From assembly GCA_949361645.1 (NCBI GenBank), contig OX442420.1, positions 10,225,734 through 10,289,733 on the forward strand: a DNA stretch of 64,000 nucleotides. The letters run 5' to 3'. Origin of the DNA: Spongilla lacustris. Taxonomy: Eukaryota; Porifera; Demospongiae; Spongillida; Spongillidae. Positions 25,201-35,473 of this stretch are shown one piece after another. Both the position numbers and the translations under genes were made by a program. Position 1 is the stretch's first letter; each line of letters starts with the position of its first letter. The notes below the pieces were generated by a model. That model saw only the letters and a program-made list of their open reading frames with translations, had not been told where the DNA came from and searched no databases.

Positions 25201-27217
25201 GTCAAGACTAGCACTAGTCCACACAAGTTGCCAAGACAGGAAAAGTCCATTAGGGACAGTGATGGCTTGGAGGAGCAGGCGGACCATGTACCGCCCATGT
25301 GTGCTGAGATAGTCGCCACAAGGGAAGAGGTCCTTGGTCGTCGTGGTAACATAGCACGTCAAGGGAAACCTCGCAACACCGGAGGGCAGAGCAAAACTTT
25401 AGTGGCTGCAGCGTCTGATGCGGACTCTGCAGTGTCCATGGTAACTGTTGGGTGTTGTTTGGTGTACTGTGTGGATGATGATGTCATCACCTCTAGTCAT
25501 TTGACGATGATAGTACTTCGGAGGTGAGTCATATCCAAGGCTCCATCCCTACCCCCTTAGCTGGGCCTGCGCTGGAGGCTGATAAGGTGCCTGGTGTCAT
25601 CGTCACCTTCGACCTTGAGACATCCTTGTCATGTGAGTTGGCAGCCATATGTGGTAATGTAACCATAGCAACCATTATGACAACATTCTTTCTGTAGTGG
25701 TGGAATCTTTGCATTACGAACATGCATATGTCGTGTCGGAAGACTTTCCATCGGAGGATAAGAAGCTGAGGTGTGGGGATCGAATCACAGCTGTAAGTCA
25801 TCTGAAGATACTTCTGTCTTCTGTCCTGTATTTGAATTATTGGTTCCATCAGATCGGAGACAAGGAAGTTAGTGGTATGAACAGCGATGAATTTGATAGA
25901 TTGCTGAGGTCCGAGGCTGGCAAGGGCGCCACCACTGCCTTCAAGGTACTTCCTCAGCCCCGGACTCAGGTGGAGCGTAGCCGGGCGTTGTCCCCGCCCA
26001 CCAGTCTTTCCCTTGGCTCCCTCGCTGGTGAGGACATGCAAGAGATCAAACGTCTCAACCAGAAGCAGGCAGAGAGCACCATTACTACCAAAGTGGCAAA
26101 TCTTCTTACGATGAAGTCATCACGCTCCAAGCGTGTGGTGACCATTCCTCGCACTCCTGAAGGCTTTGGGTTCAAGGTGTTAGGAGGGAATGCTGTGGGA
26201 CTGTTTGTGTCTGAGTCCCTTCGCAAGGATTTGGAGCCTGGGGACCAGATCCTTGAAATAAACGGCAACCCAACACGTGGGATGACCCACTATGAAGCCA
26301 CATACCTGCTAAGGCAGACCACAGACATCCTTACCTTGACCCTCACAGACAACTACTCACGTAAGTAGCTGATTGCAGAATGGGCGGAGTTTCATCCCCA
26401 CTTCCCCAGGCTACACGGCACTGAAGGACCAGGTAGAGTGTGATTCTTTCTATTTGAAGAGCAGCATAACATACACACCAGATGATCCCAAAGAGATGAA
26501 GCTAGTACCAGGGTCCCTTCTGCATGTGGTCAATACATTCCTGTATAGAGACCACTGGTTGGCATGGAGTGTGGACCAAACTGGACTGGAATCAGACCTT
26601 AGGAAGATCCGTGTACCGGCAAGGTATTTTGTCATTGCTTTAGCAACTGCTCCTCCACCTGCCCACCTCCACCCTCCCAGGACCACACCCATGAGCAGTG
26701 AATATGAACGTGTGGAGCTGCGCATAGTGCCACACCCCCGTCCATTGGTCCTGTTAGGAGCCAGTGACAAGGCTGTCATCAAGGAGCTGGATGCTTTGGA
26801 AGACTTCACCGAGTGCACACGCCTACGGGATATTGACAAAATGTGCACACCTGTAAGTGCTGGGGCTAGTGGGCGGGGCTGGGGCTAGTGGGCGGAGCAT
26901 TGTTAGATTAATTATTGTGTTAGTGGTCCAGTATTTGACGCCGTTCTGTCCTCTTGTAGGGAGGGTCCCAGACAGCTGTAACTAGCATCAATCAACTTAG
27001 CGACCTAGCTGCCATCAGACACTTCTCACCACTGGTCATTCATGGGGTCCTCAGACCACAGACTCACCTAGAAGCCTCACTAAAGAAGATGTACAGTGAT
27101 TGCATCATCGCCACAGTTGAAGCAGATTCTGTTTCATCGCTTGCTGCAGCAATCAAAGAGAAAGTGAAAGTCCTTCAACAGCAGCCAGTATGGCTACCAT
27201 GGTTACCCCTGAAGTAG
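22252..27217 (+). CDS. IRF-like + IPT/TIG + PDZ-PDZ-SH3-GUK chimeric protein
   Basis: Eighteen exons keep one frame of 1182 aa: 22252-22383, 22443-22686, 22924-23061, 23190-23239, 23294-23378, 23440-23531, 23603-23737, 23795-23930, 24101-24144, 24212-24359, 24425-24940, 24995-25440, 25497-25632, 25698-25792, 25853-26360, 26410-26623, 26681-26852, 26960-27217. Residues ~33-120 resemble the IRF DNA-binding domain: RWLDISRGKFELSEWHAIADEW has the spaced Trp and W-H-A of that fold. A Ser/Pro/Gln linker follows (SPYPVSSPYNNSSPYS). Residues ~340-425 look like an IPT/TIG fold (PSKSPIEGGGQLAL, IIPKHAIPEAVVLQVL). Then PDZ (~745-835, CGDRITAIGDKEV), PDZ (~892-965, LEPGDQILEINGNP), SH3 (~975-1040) and a short P-loop-less GUK (~1050-1180). 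Junctional introns are 54-65 nt, leaving no room for a gene boundary. Ambiguous point: the donor of exon 3 (23061 or 23057; only 23061 keeps frame). The IRF assignment is tentative. Confidence 0.65.
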
Positions 27218-27400
27218 CCCCCTCAAAATCATTCAGCCATTTTATTGTCGTGTTTTTTTTTTTTTAAATACTCATTCAGCTGCCAACCCCTCCTCCCCTC
27301 CCCACTTTTCCCCCTTCTTTTTATATATAGAGATGTGAGACATATGACCTCTGAAGGAAATGCACGCACACACACACACACACACAAGCACACAAATGTG

Positions 27401-28580
27401 TTATATCCAACTGGCTTCGTCCTCTTCTGGGCTGGGAGTATTGTAATGTTCTCCACTGATGGGTGATTGCATCTCAGGAACAGACTGCATGTTCCAATGG
27501 TCACAGTTCCCGGGTAGTGCCCGGGACTGAAGTCTATGCTCTGCCAGCATATCTTGAAGGTCTGATATTCTGTTGTCATAGGAACGTAGATCTTGTCTGA
27601 TTTCCATATTCTCACTCTGGAGGGCACGGTTCTCATTCTGAGCATTCTCAAATTTCTTCTGCCACAAGGCTGCCAAAGCCTCACTGGTTGCTAAGGCATG
27701 TCTCCTCTCCTCATCAGCCCTGTGCAGCTGCTTCTGGTACTGCTCCGCCCCCTTTATTGCCTGTTCGTACATCATCTGCAGAGTGTCCTTCTCCTCACAT
27801 AACACCTTGAGCTGTTCGTACAGAGACTGCTCTGAGGCTGGTAGCTCTGATATGGAATCTTCTGTGCTGCTGTTGAGACTTCTGCTTCCTTCCTCCTTAC
27901 GGCTCCCCCTGTTGATGGGAGGGGGAAGAGGGGTATTTAAGTGTGAACCACACTATGCGTGATGTATTTGCATGTATGCATGTGGAAGTTAAGGTGGAGG
28001 TGAAGGTGGAGAAGGAGGAGGAGGAGGACTCCTTACCTGTGAAGCTCAGCACGTAGGAGGTTGGCCTCTGAACACGCCCTTTCCTTCTCTCGTGCCACCT
28101 CAGCACAAGCAGCTGCCAAATCATGGTACTGTTGCATCAGGGTACGTAGCTGAGCCTGTGGGTAAGGAAAGAGAGCAGGGGGAGGAGGAGGTAAGGAAGG
28201 AGGGCAGGGGGAGGAGGAACAGTTTCAGCTGGCACATGAGAAGGTGAAGTACCTGAGCATCTTGGTAAGTATCATAAGCCTTGTCTCTCTCCGCTTCAAG
28301 GGTCTTACAGACCCGTGTCTGGGTTTCAAGTGAGAGTTGACATTGTTCCAGCTCTGAGCGTGATACCTTGGAACTAAGGAGCTTCCTTCGTGTGGTCTGC
28401 TGCAGGGGGTGGAGCACATTACATCATCATTACATCATCATCACATGTCATTCCATTATTTAACCATACACCCGGCAATAATTGTAAACATAACCCCCTC
28501 CGGGACAATATACATATATTTATAAACACCCGTGGACAAGCTTATATTATATCGCCACCCCCCACCCTGGGACAAGGACT

Positions 28581-28616
<36 letters not shown>

Positions 28617-29286
28617 GACATATTCCCTATACCCCATGGACACTATTTATTGTCATCTGCAGGGATGTATAAAGTAGTCCATTGACCATCTATGTGCTTT
28701 GGTGGGTTGTACGAAATCTCGTAGTGCGAGAGTGCGGAAGTGATCGGTGCACGCCACAAGTACATGAAAGGCCACTCCCACGGGAGTTGCAATTATACAG
28801 CGCTAGGATTGTAACACAATAAGCACAAAAGGAGTCTGTATGTGCGCGTGTGTGTCTTACGTCTTGCGATGCTGTCTTTTCAACCTTCTCAAACTGCTCT
28901 ATACGTTTGAGAGCGTCGTCTCTCTGCTCCACCACTCGCCCTAACTCTTGCACCGCAAACTTCCAGGATTCCTCGTATTGTCTCACGCTGATTTCTAACA
29001 CATTTTTCTCGGCAAGAAGGTCCGAGTATTCTCGCTGTACTATACCTAGCTCAGCCTCGGTAATACGCAGGCGAGTCCGGATATCCAATGTCGATACACC
29101 CGCTGACCAATAATAAGCGTGAATAATAATCTATGCCCATAGCTCGGTTAGACCATACTCACTGGGTGATATGTATTCCGATTTGGGCCTGCTGTAAGCC
29201 CCTCCGTGAGAAGACGAGGTGACCCTCTTTTCTCTCCTAGCTACCGTTAAAGTCGACTCTGGCCTCTCGCTTTCTCCTTCTGCCAT
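27401..29286 (-). CDS. coiled-coil protein, unassigned
   Basis: Five exons (29163-29286, 28861-29102, 28253-28396, 28037-28155, 27401-27908) give 378 aa in frame. After a short Ser/Arg-rich head (~45 aa) nearly all of it is heptad-rich coiled coil (for example EAELGIVQREYSDLLAEK, DLRSYDNRISDLQDMLAEH). The C-terminal ~35 aa are acidic and Pro-rich. No enzymatic domain, signal peptide or membrane span is seen. The family is not recognised; the coiled coil is reminiscent of DLG5/CARMA-type N-termini, but coiled coils are easily misleading. It is tail-to-tail with the MAGUK gene (183 bp) and head-to-head with the membrane-protein gene (91 bp). Confidence 0.75.
28568..28613. repeat. C-homopolymer in intron
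   Basis: A run of more than 30 C in the first large intron (28397-28860) of the coiled-coil gene. Confidence 0.9.
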
Positions 29287-29377
29287 CGTTTTGTGTGATG
29301 GGAATGTGCGGGCGGATGTAGCTTACGGTATCCGCCCATGGGCACGCCCATACACACATCGTGTGCCCGGCGTCCAA
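29287..29377. promoter_or_regulatory. 91-bp divergent intergenic region
   Basis: Separates the start codons of the coiled-coil gene (-) and the seven-span gene (+). It contains an interrupted inverted repeat, gggcac...gtgccc. A bidirectional promoter is inferred from spacing only. Confidence 0.45.
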
Positions 29378-31217
29378 ATGTTCGACTACACCATCGACGA
29401 GATAAGCAACTTTTCTAGTGGATGTTTTAATGTGAGCACAGGCACACGTTCACTTGAAGGTACAAAAAGAACAGTACTGTAGCGTGCGTATTGGGATATA
29501 ATGAACTTTTCGCTAAACATTAGGGTTGGACCATTTGTCCACCCTCGTCATCCAATCTGTTCGTTGTATCGTTCTCGTGAGCCTGACCATAGCGAGTCTT
29601 GCTTTCTATAGCAGGTAAGCATAATTTCTTAGCTTGAAGGACATTTAGCCGTGTTGGCCCGCCAACCAATGCACGCACACGTCTCCCCTTGCGGACTTAG
29701 TGTCAAGGTGATGGGCAAGTCCATGGTCAACATTGGCACGTGCTCCGTATACTGGGCTGTGTGCTTTGGGATTGCAGCATTCAAGTAAGAGGTCCATATT
29801 GATCTCCTCCCCTATTGATCCTCCTCCCCTATTGATCCTCCTCCCCTATTGATCCTCCTCCCTTCTACATCCCCATCTCAGGACTGTGGAGATAATATTG
29901 CTTGTATGGTTCTTGCCTTATGGCGATGTGATCAGAGCAGGCTTCGTGGTCATCACTGTGACTCAATGCTTTGTGGTATATGTGTGTTGCATGTGTTGTG
30001 GGAGATGTGTGAAATGTGTGTTGTGTGTGTGTGCAAGTGTGAAATGTGTGTTGTGTGTGTATGCATGTGTGAAATGTGTGTTGTGTGTGTGTGCAAGTGT
30101 GTTGCGCGTGTGTGCATGTGTGTACATGTATAGTTTCCTAATGGTGTCCACCTGACCCCAGATACAGATTATTGTTAAGTAACCTTAATCATTGCAGATT
30201 GTATGGGGATGAGGAAGGAGAGAGTGGCAGAGGGGGGAGGGGCAGAGGGGGAGGGGCAGAGGGAGAGGTGGAGGGTTAACGTGTACATTGTATGTGTGTA
30301 TACAAACTTCAGGTAAATATCATTGTAATGATGTAATGGTGCACAGGTGGTGATGACGATGATGGCTTTGGATCATGAGTGGACATACAGGTCATCAGGT
30401 GAGGTCTAAGGGATGATACCATATATGGTATCTATTAGCCTTCTGGTATTTTGGCAGCTGTCGGTTCCAAATATGACAGGACTGGGTTATGCTTTGACTT
30501 CACACAATGGAAATACAACATCTTTCGTAAGGCGCTCTACGTCACTACAGCTGTTGTAGCCCCCACTGCCTTATTGGTTGCTGTGGAGATAAACCATTCG
30601 TGAGTCGATGTGTAAGTTATATGACATTTTATACACATAACTTTGCTTTGCAGCATGTACATTTCAAAGGCTTTGCTTGCATCATTGCTAGCATCTTTGC
30701 TGTTGCCACGGTTACTTGTTATAGTAATGTCTGTGCTTGTGTTCCTTGGAAAGGACGACCTCAGGCCAACTGTTGCAGCAAAGGTAGCAATCCCAGTTCT
30801 TGCACAACTCATAACAATAACATATTTTTACAACAGGTACTGCTTCTGTTAGGCGTCATCTGCTCTCTTGCAGAGGAAATCCCGTACTTCCTGCTTACTA
30901 CAAGTTTGTAACTCCCATCCTCTCCATCTCATTCACACACTTACACATTCCTTCTTCAGGTGAATTTTGTTTACGATATGCAAGCGTGTATGATTTGCTA
31001 CAGTTGTTAGGAGTGGTTGCCATGGTACTGTTGTTTCTCTTTGTGCGCAGTCAGTACCACCGAGTGGAGGAGGTGAGCATTTATTAGAGATTTTTTTTTA
31101 CAGTATTGGATATGTCCACTCTCCCAGGAATGCAAGCTGGCGATGGTATGGAACGTGCAGAGCCAACTGACCATTAGAAGACGCATTACGGACACCACAA
31201 CATACCACACTTTCTAA
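29378..31217 (+). CDS. seven-span membrane protein, GPCR-like topology
   Basis: Ten exons (29378-29459, 29524-29614, 29701-29784, 29882-29975, 30347-30398, 30458-30599, 30654-30783, 30837-30903, 30960-31072, 31128-31217) give 314 aa in frame. The N-terminus is short and hydrophilic with N-F-S-S and N-V-S glycosylation sequons and no signal peptide. About seven hydrophobic segments follow, such as CIVLVSLTIASLAF, WAVCFGIAAF, VEIILLVWFL, ALYVTTAVVAPTALLVAV, LLASLLLPRLLVIVMSVLVF, LLLLGVICSL and LLGVVAMVLLFLFV. The tail is basic (LTIRRRITD). I recognise no family; a receptor role is only suggested by topology. The intron at 29976-30346 holds a TGTG-rich repeat. Confidence 0.7.
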
Positions 31218-31375
31218 ATTGTACTACACATGCACTTTTATTTGTACATTTGGATAGTGATAGTGTATTAAAAACAAAAGAATGTTTATATACTAACCCT
31301 CCCGCAAATGGTGGTAATTACAATTGTCAACTAACGTATTAAAAATAAGCCACTCACATGCACTACAAGGTTGCA

Positions 31376-32940
31376 TTAGTCTTGAAGCTTGCCCAGCTCT
31401 GAGGTGTATACGTTCACAGACTCTACATCGTACAAGTTGAAGTAAATCTGTGTCAGCTGCGAAGTCGCTGTGCTTGCAAAATAGTCACGAATGCTTTGAA
31501 GGATGGTCTGTGCTGCCGTCTGCTTCGGAAAGTTGTTCCTGGTGGTGAGGTAATAAGAGTATGCAGCTGCAATGTGTGTGATCAATGGTTACTTACTGGC
31601 CACTAGCAATTGATGGGAAGGCAACTGTCTTCAGACCTGTGCTGTCTGCCAAAGTTAAACAGCTCTTTACGGCTTTCTCAAGGTTGGCCACTCCATCAGC
31701 TGCTGACCATGATGGGCTGTGCACGTGTATCACGTGACGACATGAGAGCTGGTCCCCAGCCCCACTGATTGCAGCTGTCAATAAGTAGGGTGGTAAAATC
31801 ACTATGCTATGGCTTAAGACGTTACCTTCAGCGACACCTATGGGTCCCTTCTTAGCAAGGTCACTGACTTCCTGTTCAAAGCTGGCACCCCCAGCAGCTT
31901 GCAGAGCTGTGCCTGTGGGGAAGGTTAGCAGTCAATGGACAGGTCAAAGGTCCAGTGGTCATTAACGTACCACACTGTCCAGAGAGAGAGAAGGAAGAGT
32001 TAGTAGGATGGACCACTGCATCAACTGTCATCTCAGCAATATTCCCTTGAATCACAGTCAACTATCAGGTGATCAGCATTTATTAATGTTTACTTAAGCA
32101 GTGGACTGCCATTACCTTCTGTCCTTGGACCAGGGTCTTCTCAGAGAGCACAGTTATCCCCGTGGCAACAGCAGCTGCAGGCCTCTTGCTATTGGCCACC
32201 TTCTTAGACTGTCAGGACATAACAGATCATTATACGTAAACTGGATACGCGCATTCACGCACTTGGGCTGAAGCCTTTGAAACCTTTGTCGCCTAGAAAT
32301 CAAGAATTTGAGACGCGTTTCAATTTTAAGAAGGGGGCGTTACCTTCTTTGATGTCGTGGGCAGTGAATCAGCCTGATCAGTTGGTTTAGGTGCACTCAA
32401 AGCCTTACTGATAAGCTTCAGCTTGTTCCTCGTGTACAAAAGCTCTTCCTTGATGTGCGGAAGCACTCCCCCTTGGCTAATGGTAACGCCCCTTAGCAGC
32501 TATGACCATCACTATAAGAACGGAATAACCGGGAATAACCGGGATGCTTTACCTTGTTAAGTTCGTCGTCATTAGCTATAGCTAACAGAACGTGTCTCGG
32601 CGTGATGGTCCGCCTCCTGCAAGTCGTGGAGGGATGGGTTAGTGGTTACCGCGACGATCGAGCTCGACGTACTTGTTATCACGTGCTGCATTTCCTGCTA
32701 GTTCCAGCACTTCGGCGCACAAGTACTCAAGTACAGCTGAAAGATACACTGGAGCACCAATGGCAATGCGCTTTTTTAGGAGAAGAACTTTTAAGTAGCG
32801 ATAGATCCTGGACGTGATAAAAGCACGTGACAAAAGGCGGCTCCAAAAAGGACACTTTACCTGCTGACTGGAAATACAACTCCGGCCTTTGATGATCGAC
32901 TAACTCTCTTCTTACGAACCTTCCCTGCTCGGCCAGACAT
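31376..32940 (-). CDS. MACROH2A: core histone macroH2A
   Basis: Ten exons (32861-32940, 32673-32807, 32553-32616, 32344-32499, 32263-32292, 32116-32208, 31971-32061, 31826-31912, 31597-31774, 31376-31538) give 358 aa. Residues 1-120 are an H2A fold: [65 protein letters not shown] Lys/Ala-rich linker follows, then a macro domain (~180-358: [44 protein letters not shown]). macroH2A replaces H2A in repressive chromatin, and some macro domains bind ADP-ribose. Length is near the ~370 aa of vertebrate forms. The first histone-fold loop ([16 protein letters not shown]) differs from the usual RYIKKGHPKYR. Confidence 0.93.
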
Positions 32941-33005
32941 GATGATCGGTCACTTTTTTAATACGTACCGTAAATAAAAAAATATTTTCTTAATACATGT
33001 AATAA
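32941..33005. promoter_or_regulatory. 65-bp bidirectional promoter region
   Basis: Only 65 bp separate the ATG of macroH2A (-) and the ATG of BLOC1S2 (+). It contains tacgtaccgta and A/T runs. Both 5' UTRs and the core promoters must fit here or overlap the coding exons. Confidence 0.55.
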
Positions 33006-33566
33006 ATGTCTGAGGAGGCAGGCCAGCCTGAAGTGACGGAGCCTCAGCTGCAGGACTCCCCTGCTGTCGAGACGTCTGATGTTTCGAAGGAACTATGCCA
33101 AGATATGTTTGAAAAACTTACAGATTATCTCAACGGAGAGCTAGCGGGCAAGTTTACGAATCGCTGCTGTATACACTGATTTGATATGTATATGTTCGCA
33201 GTAACCGTTGAGGAATATCAGCTGCTGCTGAAACTGAACCAGATGACCACAATGAAATACGAGGAGATGACAAGCTTCGCTAGCCGCCTTCAGCAGTCGT
33301 CGCAAACACTCAATGACAAATGTAAGTTCCCCAGCATAAGTGTTCCATGTAGGGTCAGCCCCCTATGTCCACAGTCACATCCATGCAGCCATACTGTGAT
33401 CACATAGACCAGGTCGAAGCAAGTGTCACCACCCTGGAACAAACGGCGTATCGCCTTGATGCTTACTGCAAGAGACTAGGTACAGAGAGCATATTGATGT
33501 GTTGTTGATATGATCTCTGTCCTGTTCTCAACAGAAGCTAAGTTTCGAGAGCTGGAGAAACACTGA
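33006..33566 (+). CDS. BLOC1S2: BLOC-1 subunit 2
   Basis: Four exons (33006-33147, 33202-33321, 33375-33479, 33535-33566) give 132 aa; human BLOC1S2 is 142 aa. Matches to the family: [71 protein letters not shown]. It is a small helical subunit shared by BLOC-1 and BORC, which act in lysosome-related organelle biogenesis and lysosome positioning. The first intron (33148-33201) begins gcaagt: a GC-AG intron, the only junction that keeps the frame. Confidence 0.93.
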
Positions 33567-33801
33567 ACTGAGACCTCAAGTGTGCAGTATTTGTCAAATG
33601 TTCTGTTCTTTTTAATGACACATAGCTATCACAGGCCAACCACACCCCACCACACAGTTTGACATTTTTACACAAGTTACATTCACCGACTGTAAGGATG
33701 GTATGAGCCACCATGGCTATAGTTTGATCGCATAGGGCCATATCTTGAACCATAGCCTGTCAGATGTGTGCTTTAAGCATTGGTCACCACCCACTTCGGG
33801 A

Positions 33802-35319
33802 TCACTGACCTTGTCTTCCACCTCCACCTCCTCCTCCCCATCCTCCACCATAGTACCCCCCTCCCCCGCCCTGGTAGTATGGTCCTCCATCGTAATACCC
33901 TCCATACCCTCCATATGGGGGTGGAGCATAACCTCCATAACTGTACTGTCCATACGGCGACCATCCTAACGAAAAGAAGAGATGAATGATACCATATTTA
34001 CCACGCATATCAGCTTGCCTCCTCCTCCTCCTCCACCACCTCCTCCATATGAACCTCTGTTCCCCCTTCCTCCCCCTCCTCCCCTTGGTTCCTGACGGCC
34101 TGGCCCTGTGCTCTGCTCCCTGGGCGTGGCTCTCTTGACCTCCACTTGATGTCCACTGAGGTCATGGAATGTCTGCTCTGTGCACTTGTCCACAGCATCC
34201 TCATTAGTGAACAGGACAAAGCAAAATCCCCTCCGCCTTTGCGTGCCTTTGTCAGTTACCAGGGCAACCTCCTCTATCTATAACACAAACATTGTTACCA
34301 GCCACTTCCATGTGCACAAGCCACACCCACCCACCTCTCCAAACTGTTGGAAGTAGTTTCTGATGGCATCCTCTGGCATGTCGGTGGGGACACCGCCCAC
34401 GAAGATCTTCTTGGTTCTGTTCTTCATTGCCTAGTAGTGAACACATATCACTTAGCAGTCAATCACAACCCTTAAGATCACGCTAACCTGATGAATAGCG
34501 TGTGGTATTGCCTTCTTGGCATCAACCTGTCTCCCATCAATGGTGTGAGGCACCTCGTCCATGACACGCTGCACAGCCTCCGCATCCTCAAACACGACAA
34601 ACGCAAAGCCTCTGAGGTGGGGGGCAGTACACACACATAGCAGAGCTGATTCAGAGGCCTCCATCTTTTCCGTACCTGGATCGCTTAGTGACAGGGTCAT
34701 ACTTCAGGTTGATATCGGCAACTGCACCATACTTAGAGAAGTACTCCTTCAGTGTGGCTATGTGTACATAGATTAAAAATGATACGTTTGATCACACTGT
34801 ACTAGAATGCACAAAGGTATACGGATAGCGACAACACACAACGGTAAGCATCTGAGATGAGCGCCTAACCCTCGTTTGTTTCCCAGTTAAGAGCTCCAAC
34901 AAACAGTTTACTGCACACCAAGGATTGGAGAGAAAACAAAAGATGAACGTTAAGCCTAGCCTTCACCTAGCCTCGGCACAAATTTCAAAATAAAAAACTG
35001 CGAGGAGAAATGTAACACACCGACTGGCAGGTTATGTGTTAGTGCACCTGGGACTGCACTAGTCGAGTTGCATAACTCGTGAATTGCTATAGGAACTCAC
35101 TGCTCATCAAAATGGCCGTCACCGCCACTCTCCGCTTCGCCTTGTGTTTCCATGCTCTCTTCCCCAGTCCCCGACGACGCAATCGGCTCCTGCGTTCACA
35201 AGTAACATTTAAAAAACACTCCGAAAGCCTTCCGTTTCATCACTCACATCAGCCTTCACGCCGTTGGACTCATGTTCCACTATCTCTGAACTACACGTAG
35301 TCTGAAACTCTTCCGACAT
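33802..35319 (-). CDS. hnRNP with two RRMs and Gly-rich tail (hnRNP A/B-D type)
   Basis: Eight exons (35248-35319, 35101-35189, 34870-34910, 34676-34757, 34488-34611, 34335-34430, 34019-34277, 33802-33965) give 308 aa. An acidic head (~55 aa) precedes RRM1 (KLFVGALNWET as RNP2, RGFAFVVF as RNP1) and RRM2 (KIFVGGVPTDMPED, RGFCFVLF). The tail has RGG repeats and a GYGGYYDGG low-complexity stretch, as in hnRNP A/B, D and Squid proteins that package and localise mRNA. The tail may phase-separate. The last intron (33966-34018) begins gcaagc, a GC-AG intron; the frame supports it (GGGG then WSPYGQYSYGG). Confidence 0.87.
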
Positions 35320-35473
35320 AGTTGGGGCCGCGTGATGGAAAAAAAATCACGTTCTGCTTAATTGGAATATTACTCACGTGATTGACGACGCTGAGGTGTT
35401 CCGGCATAGGCCTATCTGCCTACTTGTACTTTTGTAGCAAGACGCAGTTCAACACCGCAAGTGTAGCGCAACC
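35320..35473. promoter_or_regulatory. divergent promoter region of hnRNP and OGDH genes
   Basis: 154 bp between two start codons. It carries a CACGTG E-box at 35375-35380 and an A-run, and a nearby inverted pair cgtgat/atcacg (about 35332-35352). Confidence 0.5.

Noticed and set aside
25528..25564. 37-nt GT-AG intron
   Set aside because: Reading through without splicing keeps the frame into the next segment (SEVSHIQGS...), whereas removing it breaks the frame.
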